The translations under genes were made by a program, and so were the position numbers. A stretch of DNA of 64,000 nt from DASRFA01 sp035651755. Lineage in GTDB: Bacteria > Desulfobacterota > Binatia > UBA12015. The notes beneath the pieces are model-generated. The model worked only from the letters and a program-made list of their open reading frames with translations. It searched no databases and had not been told where the DNA came from. Location: the NCBI GenBank assembly GCA_035651755.1, contig DASRFA010000011.1:1-64000 (forward strand), in the 5' to 3' direction. Every line of letters starts with the position of its first letter. Position 1 is the stretch's first letter. Shown piece after piece: positions 60,695 to 64,000 of the stretch.

Positions 60695-61135
60695 TTACGC
60701 GCGCCGGCCCGGCAAGACCATCTGGGTGCACCGGAACAGCGCCATCGTCTTCCCGGTCGACGCGTTGACGATCTGCGCGTCCCACACCTGCGTCGACCGT
60801 CCGACGTGCACCGGCCGCGCGACGCCCTCGACCCGCTCGCCCGCCCGCGCCGACGCGAGGAAGTTCGACTTCACCTCGAGGGTCGTGAACGAGGCGTCGC
60901 GCGCGGTGTGGAACGGCACGCCCATCGCGCACAGGTAGTCGGCGAGGCCGACCACGACCTGCGCGAACAGGAAGCCGGTGCCCGCGATCAGCGCCTCGGT
61001 GACCGTCAGATGGCCGGTCACCTGCTCGGCGGTGCACGCGTCGATCACGTACCCGAGGTGGCCGGGAAGCCGGTCGGCGAAGAACTCGTTCAGCCCGCGG
61101 CTCGCGTCCGTGTCGTCGTAGGCGCTCGCGCTCAC
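60695..61135 (-). CDS. PaaI-like hotdog-fold thioesterase
   Basis: The protein is about 146 residues from a GTG at 61135; a TTG 36 bp upstream is less likely. The hotdog pattern is 'FFADRLPGHLGYVIDACTAEQVTGHLTVTEALIAGTGFLFAQVVVGLADYLCAMGV', in which the usual 'HGG' of PaaI enzymes is replaced by 'TGF'. It is followed by 'TTLEVKSNFLASARAGERVEGVARPVHVGRSTQVWDAQIVN' (strands 4-6) and 'KTMALFRCTQMVL'. These proteins hydrolyse acyl-CoA thioesters or act on related thioesters. The missing HGG means catalysis should not be assumed. It is followed on the minus strand by the large exported gene beyond the repeat cluster. Confidence 0.82.
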   Translation of the reverse strand: MSASAYDDTDASRGLNEFFADRLPGHLGYVIDACTAEQVTGHLTVTEALIAGTGFLFAQVVVGLADYLCAMGVPFHTARDASFTTLEVKSNFLASARAGERVEGVARPVHVGRSTQVWDAQIVNASTGKTMALFRCTQMVLPGRRA

Positions 61136-61205
61136 GCGACCGGCATACGCCCGCGTCGTCGCGCGCCGCAAACGATCGCCGGCCGGTCGCTCTGCGCCCC
61201 CGACG

Positions 61206-61760
61206 TCAGGGCGTCGTGTACCGCACGTCGACGGACTCGAAATAGACGTCGTTGCCGCAGGTGTCGTCCGGGTCGCCGGGGTTCCGAACGATCGCGATCA
61301 GGAACTGGTCGCCCTTCTTCATGCCCGGGATCGTTCCACCGGTGCTGAGAACGTACACCTTCTGGAAAGGGATCGTGCTCGAGGCGGGCGCCGTCACGAC
61401 CTGCGACCCGTTCTTCTCCGCGAGCACTCCGACCTCGCCGTCGATCGGGATGCCGGGCCGCCGCTGCACGACGACGGATGGCACGAGCACGAAGGTGCAG
61501 CTCGTCGCGATCGAGTGGAGCCCGACGACGAGCGTCACCGGCGTGTCCGGCGCGTAATCGCGCGGCAGGATGAACGAGAAGAACGCTTGCGGCGCGTTCG
61601 CGTTCGGCAGCACGACGCCTCCCGGCGACACCGTCGCGCCGGTGTCACCGAGGAGCGCGCCCGCGGTCAGGCTGAAGCTCGCGGTGCCGGCCGCAGCCGG
61701 TCCGGCAAACGAAAGCGCGAGAACGACGGCAACGCTCGCGATCCGCCTTCGGATCTCCAT
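61206..61760 (-). CDS. Small secreted beta-rich protein, function unknown
   Basis: The protein has 184 residues. The ATG at 61760 follows GGGAGGATG, and the signal peptide is MEIRRRIASVAVVLALSFAGPAAA. The mature part has a jelly-roll-like pattern: 'ASFSLTAGALLGDTG', 'VVLPNANAPQAFFSFILPRDYAPDTPVTLVVGLHS', 'SCTFVLVPSVVVQRRPG', 'IPFQKVYVLSTGGTIPGMKKGDQFLIAIVRNPGDPDDTCGNDVYFESVDVRY'. The 'PGDPDDTCGNDVYFxSVDVRY' ending is a layout I have seen in exported proteins of related lineages, without a known role. An operator-like palindrome lies 75-103 bp upstream. Confidence 0.78.
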   Translation of the reverse strand: MEIRRRIASVAVVLALSFAGPAAAGTASFSLTAGALLGDTGATVSPGGVVLPNANAPQAFFSFILPRDYAPDTPVTLVVGLHSIATSCTFVLVPSVVVQRRPGIPIDGEVGVLAEKNGSQVVTAPASSTIPFQKVYVLSTGGTIPGMKKGDQFLIAIVRNPGDPDDTCGNDVYFESVDVRYTTP

Positions 61761-61834
61761 CGCATCCTCCCCACCGCTCGCTCGGGCTCGCGCGCCGGCG
61801 GGCACGCGGGCGGCGAGCGGCTCTCGACGGGGAG

Positions 61835-61862
61835 GCGTTCAGACGCGGTGAACCGGGTTCAC
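61835..61862 (-). promoter_or_regulatory. Operator-like palindrome upstream of the small secreted gene (copy B)
   Basis: On the minus strand GTGAAC-CCG-GTTCAC (61847-61862) is followed after 5 bases by CTGAACGC (third half-site, 61835-61842), matching copy A at 31763-31801 in sequence and spacing. It is about 74 bp before the ATG at 61760 and sits in the divergent gap with the BNR-repeat gene. Confidence 0.5.
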
Positions 61863-61997
61863 GCGGCGCCGCGCCGACGGTGTTTTTTTCATCGCGCGTG
61901 CTGTCGATCCGGCGCGGTCCCGTTCGACGAACGCATGAGACCGTGCAAACGCTTCGCGAGGCGGCAGGTCGGACGCTCTCGCATCGAAGGGGGACGG

Positions 61998-63113
61998 ATG
62001 AGCCGGGTACGGGTTCTGGTCGGCACGCGAAAGGGCGCGTTCGTGCTCGAGTCCGACGGTAAGCGCGAGCGCTGGGACGTCGCGGGCCCGCACTTCGCGG
62101 GCTGGGAGATCTATCATCTGAAAGGATCGCCCGCGGAGCCCGATCGCATCTACGCGTCGCAGACCAGCAGCTGGTTCGGCCAGGTCGTCCAGCGATCGAG
62201 CGACGGCGGCAAGACCTGGGAGCCGGTCGGAAACCAGTTCACGTACGACGGCGTCCCGGGCACGCACCAGTGGTACGACGGCACGCCTCATCCCTGGGAG
62301 TTCGCGCGCGTCTGGCACCTCGAGCCCTCGCTCACGGATCCCGACAGCGTCTACGCCGGCGTGGAGGACGCGGCGCTCTTCCGCACGACCGACGGCGGCC
62401 AGACTTGGCACGAGCTGCCCGGACTTCGCGGCCACGGCTCCGGCCCGCACTGGCAGCCGGGTGCCGGCGGCATGTGCCTGCACACGATCCTCCTCGATCC
62501 GACGCGGTCCGACCGCATCTTCATCGCGATCTCGGCCGCGGGCGCGTTCCGCACCGACGACGGCGGCGGCACGTGGAAGCCGATCAACCGCGGCCTCCGC
62601 TCCGAGGGCATCCCCGACCCGAACGCCGAGGTCGGACACTGCGTGCACCGGATCGCGCTCCACCGGTCGCGGCCGGACGTGCTCTTCATGCAGAAGCACT
62701 GGGACGTCATGCGGAGCGACGACGGCGGCGACTCGTGGCGCGAGGTGAGCGGCAACCTTCCGACCGATTTCGGCTTTCCGATCGACGTGCACGCGCACGA
62801 GCCGGACACGATCTACGTCGTTCCGATCAAGAGCGACTCCGAGCACTTCCCGCCGGACGGGAAGCTCCGCGTGTACCGGAGCCGGACGGGCGGCGACGAG
62901 TGGGAACCGCTCACGAACGGCCTCCCGCAGCGCGACTGCTACGTGAACGTCCTGCGCGACGCGATGGCGGTCGACGCGCTCGACGACTGCGGCGTCTACT
63001 TCGGGACGACCGGCGGCCAGGTCTACGCGTCGGCCGACGCGGGCGACACGTGGGCGCCGATCGTGAGCCACCTGCCGCCCGTGCTGTCGGTCGAGGTGCA
63101 GACGCTGCCATGA
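61998..63113 (+). CDS. BNR/sialidase-like beta-propeller protein (WD40/YVTN/BNR-like hydrolase fold)
   Basis: The protein has 371 residues. The ATG at 61998 follows AGGGGGAC, and there is no signal peptide, so it is probably cytoplasmic. Asp-box motifs SxDxGxTW recur: 'RSSDGGKTWEPV', 'RTTDGGQTWHEL', 'RTDDGGGTWKPI', 'RSDDGGDSWREV', 'ASADAGDTWAPI'. The N-terminus 'VLVGTRKGAFVLESD' and 'HFAGWEIYHLK' match a widespread family often annotated as exo-alpha-sialidase or photosystem-stability-factor-like. The catalytic Tyr/Arg set of true sialidases is not evident, so I call only the fold. It overlaps the MoaD-like gene by 4 bp (ATGA). Confidence 0.85.
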   Translation: MSRVRVLVGTRKGAFVLESDGKRERWDVAGPHFAGWEIYHLKGSPAEPDRIYASQTSSWFGQVVQRSSDGGKTWEPVGNQFTYDGVPGTHQWYDGTPHPWEFARVWHLEPSLTDPDSVYAGVEDAALFRTTDGGQTWHELPGLRGHGSGPHWQPGAGGMCLHTILLDPTRSDRIFIAISAAGAFRTDDGGGTWKPINRGLRSEGIPDPNAEVGHCVHRIALHRSRPDVLFMQKHWDVMRSDDGGDSWREVSGNLPTDFGFPIDVHAHEPDTIYVVPIKSDSEHFPPDGKLRVYRSRTGGDEWEPLTNGLPQRDCYVNVLRDAMAVDALDDCGVYFGTTGGQVYASADAGDTWAPIVSHLPPVLSVEVQTLP

Positions 63114-63406
63114 TCCGGGTCGTGCTTCCGGCGCACCTCCGGAAGCTCGCGCGGGTCGAGCGCGAGGTGGCCGTGGAGGTGGCGGGCGTCGTGACGCAGC
63201 GGAGCGTGCTCGACGCGCTCGAGGAGCGCTATCCGATGCTCCGCGGGACGATCCGCGACCACGTGACGCAGCGACGCCGGCCCTTCGTCCGGTTCTTCGC
63301 CTGCGAGCAGGACCTCTCGCACGAGTCGCCCGACCAGCCGCTGCCCGACGCCGTCGCCAGCGGCGCGGAGCCGCTCCTCGTCGTCGGCGCGATGGCCGGC
63401 GGCTGA
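63110..63406 (+). CDS. MoaD/ThiS-family ubiquitin-like protein with C-terminal Gly-Gly
   Basis: The protein has 98 residues. The ATG at 63110 overlaps the preceding stop, fixing the start. It reads 'MIRVVLPAHLRKLARVEREVAVEVAG' (beta-grasp strands 1-2), 'SVLDALEERYPMLRGTIRDH', 'RRRPFVRFFACEQDLSHESPDQPLP' and ends 'LLVVGAMAGG'. The terminal GG is the feature that MoaD, ThiS and ubiquitin-like sulfur carriers need for adenylation or thiocarboxylation. No MoeB/ThiF E1 enzyme is in the window. Partnership with the BNR protein is suggested by overlap only. Confidence 0.85.
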   Translation: MIRVVLPAHLRKLARVEREVAVEVAGVVTQRSVLDALEERYPMLRGTIRDHVTQRRRPFVRFFACEQDLSHESPDQPLPDAVASGAEPLLVVGAMAGG

Positions 63407-63560
63407 GCCGCGCTCGTCCGTCGACCACGCGCTCGACGACCGATCGCCGCCGGGGCTGTCGATTTGGCTGCACCGCGTTCGTCCAGAGAATGAAAGGCAG
63501 CGCACCCCGCGATGCGCGGGACGCAGCGCTCCGAATCTCGTCGGAGAGGAAGGACACGCC

Positions 63561-63983
63561 GTGCGGTTCATGATGATCGTGAAAGGAAACGCCGACACCG
63601 AGGCGGGCGTGATGCCGAGCGAGGAGCTGGTCGCCGCGATGACGGCGTACAACGAGGAGATGGTGCGCGCCGGCGTCATGCTCGACGGCGCGGGCCTGAA
63701 GCCGACCTCGAAGGGTGCGCGCGTCAAGTATTCGGGCGGAAGGAAGGTTCTCGTCGAAGGCCCGTTCGCGGAGTCGAAGGAGATCTTCGCCGGTTACTGG
63801 ATCATCCAGGTGAAGTCGCGCGAGGAGGCGATCGAGTGGGCGCTGCGGGCTCCCGCGCCTCACGGCGAAGGCCAGCCGGGAGAGATCGAGATCCGCCCGT
63901 TCTACGAGATGGAGGACTTCGCGCCGAGCGAGGCGGTCGAGCGCGCCTTCGAGCTCGAGAAGAAGCTGCCCGGCAAGAAGTGA
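63561..63983 (+). CDS. YCII-related (DGPF-domain) protein
   Basis: The protein has 140 residues. The GTG at 63561 is preceded by AGGAAGGA. The sequence 'RFMMIVKGNADTEAGVMPSEELVAAMTAYNEEMVRAGVMLDGAGLKPTSKGARV' and 'VLVEGPFAESKEIFAGYWIIQVKSREEAIEWALRAPAP' is characteristic of the DGPF/YCII family; DGPF here is EGPF. These dimeric ferredoxin-fold proteins commonly sit just upstream of an ECF sigma-factor gene, which may lie beyond the window end. Function is not established. Confidence 0.92.
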   Translation: MRFMMIVKGNADTEAGVMPSEELVAAMTAYNEEMVRAGVMLDGAGLKPTSKGARVKYSGGRKVLVEGPFAESKEIFAGYWIIQVKSREEAIEWALRAPAPHGEGQPGEIEIRPFYEMEDFAPSEAVERAFELEKKLPGKK

Positions 63984-64000
63984 CCGAGGTGACCGGTGTC

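Noticed and set aside
1..64000. tRNA, rRNA or riboswitch genes
   Set aside because: I looked for TPsiC-loop-like GTTCGAATC segments next to acceptor stems and for rRNA landmarks and found none that could be supported.
1..64000. Insertion sequences or phage genes
   Set aside because: No DDE or HTH transposase, integrase or phage structural motif was seen. The only repeats are the 60.2-60.7 kb cluster and gene-internal arrays.

Overview
The window is 64 kb of very GC-rich bacterial DNA with dense genes on both strands. It has no rRNA, tRNA, CRISPR array, integrase or transposase that I can recognise. The gene content points to a Gram-negative, probably uncultured soil 'deltaproteobacterial' lineage, with Binatota/Desulfobacterota-like or Myxococcota-like as my best guess. 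It includes a DUF1302 outer-membrane protein, a WS/DGAT acyltransferase, an OmpA protein, a tripartite RND pump, and many secreted proteins with TP-rich linkers, 'DDDGD' calcium loops and FG-GAP, PbH1 or RTX repeats. This taxonomic call is inference from family content only.

Layout. 0-3.5 kb: the end of a nitroreductase, then a minus-strand run of three secreted proteins (small Cys protein, FG-GAP propeller, DUF1566/Lcl protein). 3.7-7.9 kb: a large AAA-ATPase/TPR regulator divergent from a miniature AAA protein. 8-16 kb: minus-strand envelope genes (DUF1302 porin-like protein, PQQ-type sugar dehydrogenase with PKD and PA14 domains, a triple-repeat secreted protein). 16.5-26 kb: mixed single genes (membrane dipeptidase, HGSNAT-like acyltransferase, rhodanese lipoprotein, subtilase, Gfo/Idh/MocA oxidoreductase, OmpA protein, a frameshifted glutathione S-transferase). 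26-34.5 kb: an integral membrane protein, parallel beta-helix proteins, a WS/DGAT acyltransferase and an RTX protein. 34.8-42.7 kb: a copper-radical oxidase overlapping a tandem-domain partner, a Baeyer-Villiger monooxygenase fused to an alpha/beta-hydrolase, and a beta-propeller secreted protein. 42.9-46.2 kb: a B12/radical-SAM enzyme followed by a coupled PAP2 phosphatase and two DUF3147 genes. 46-51.6 kb: a BamE-like lipoprotein, a Cys-rich protein, a trypsin homologue with its catalytic serine replaced, an acyl-CoA synthetase-like ligase and a YVTN remnant. 51.7-57.7 kb: a complete RND efflux operon. 57.8-64 kb: an SRPBCC protein, a large exported protein, an intergenic repeat cluster, a hotdog thioesterase, a secreted protein, a BNR/MoaD pair and a YCII protein.

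How the genes work together. About 24 of 45 genes carry a signal peptide or lipobox, so the region mostly serves the cell surface and envelope. Clear functional units are the RND operon (NodT, adaptor, pump), the PAP2-DUF3147-DUF3147 chain with 4-nt overlaps, the copper-radical oxidase pair with a 16-nt overlap, the FG-GAP/Lcl pair one base apart, and the BNR/MoaD pair with an ATGA overlap. Points most worth a second look are the S1 pseudoprotease (GDAGGP), the monooxygenase-hydrolase fusion with an altered fingerprint, an undescribed duplicated Cys module, a shared operator-like palindrome in front of two secreted-protein genes, and the repeat cluster at 60.2-60.7 kb.
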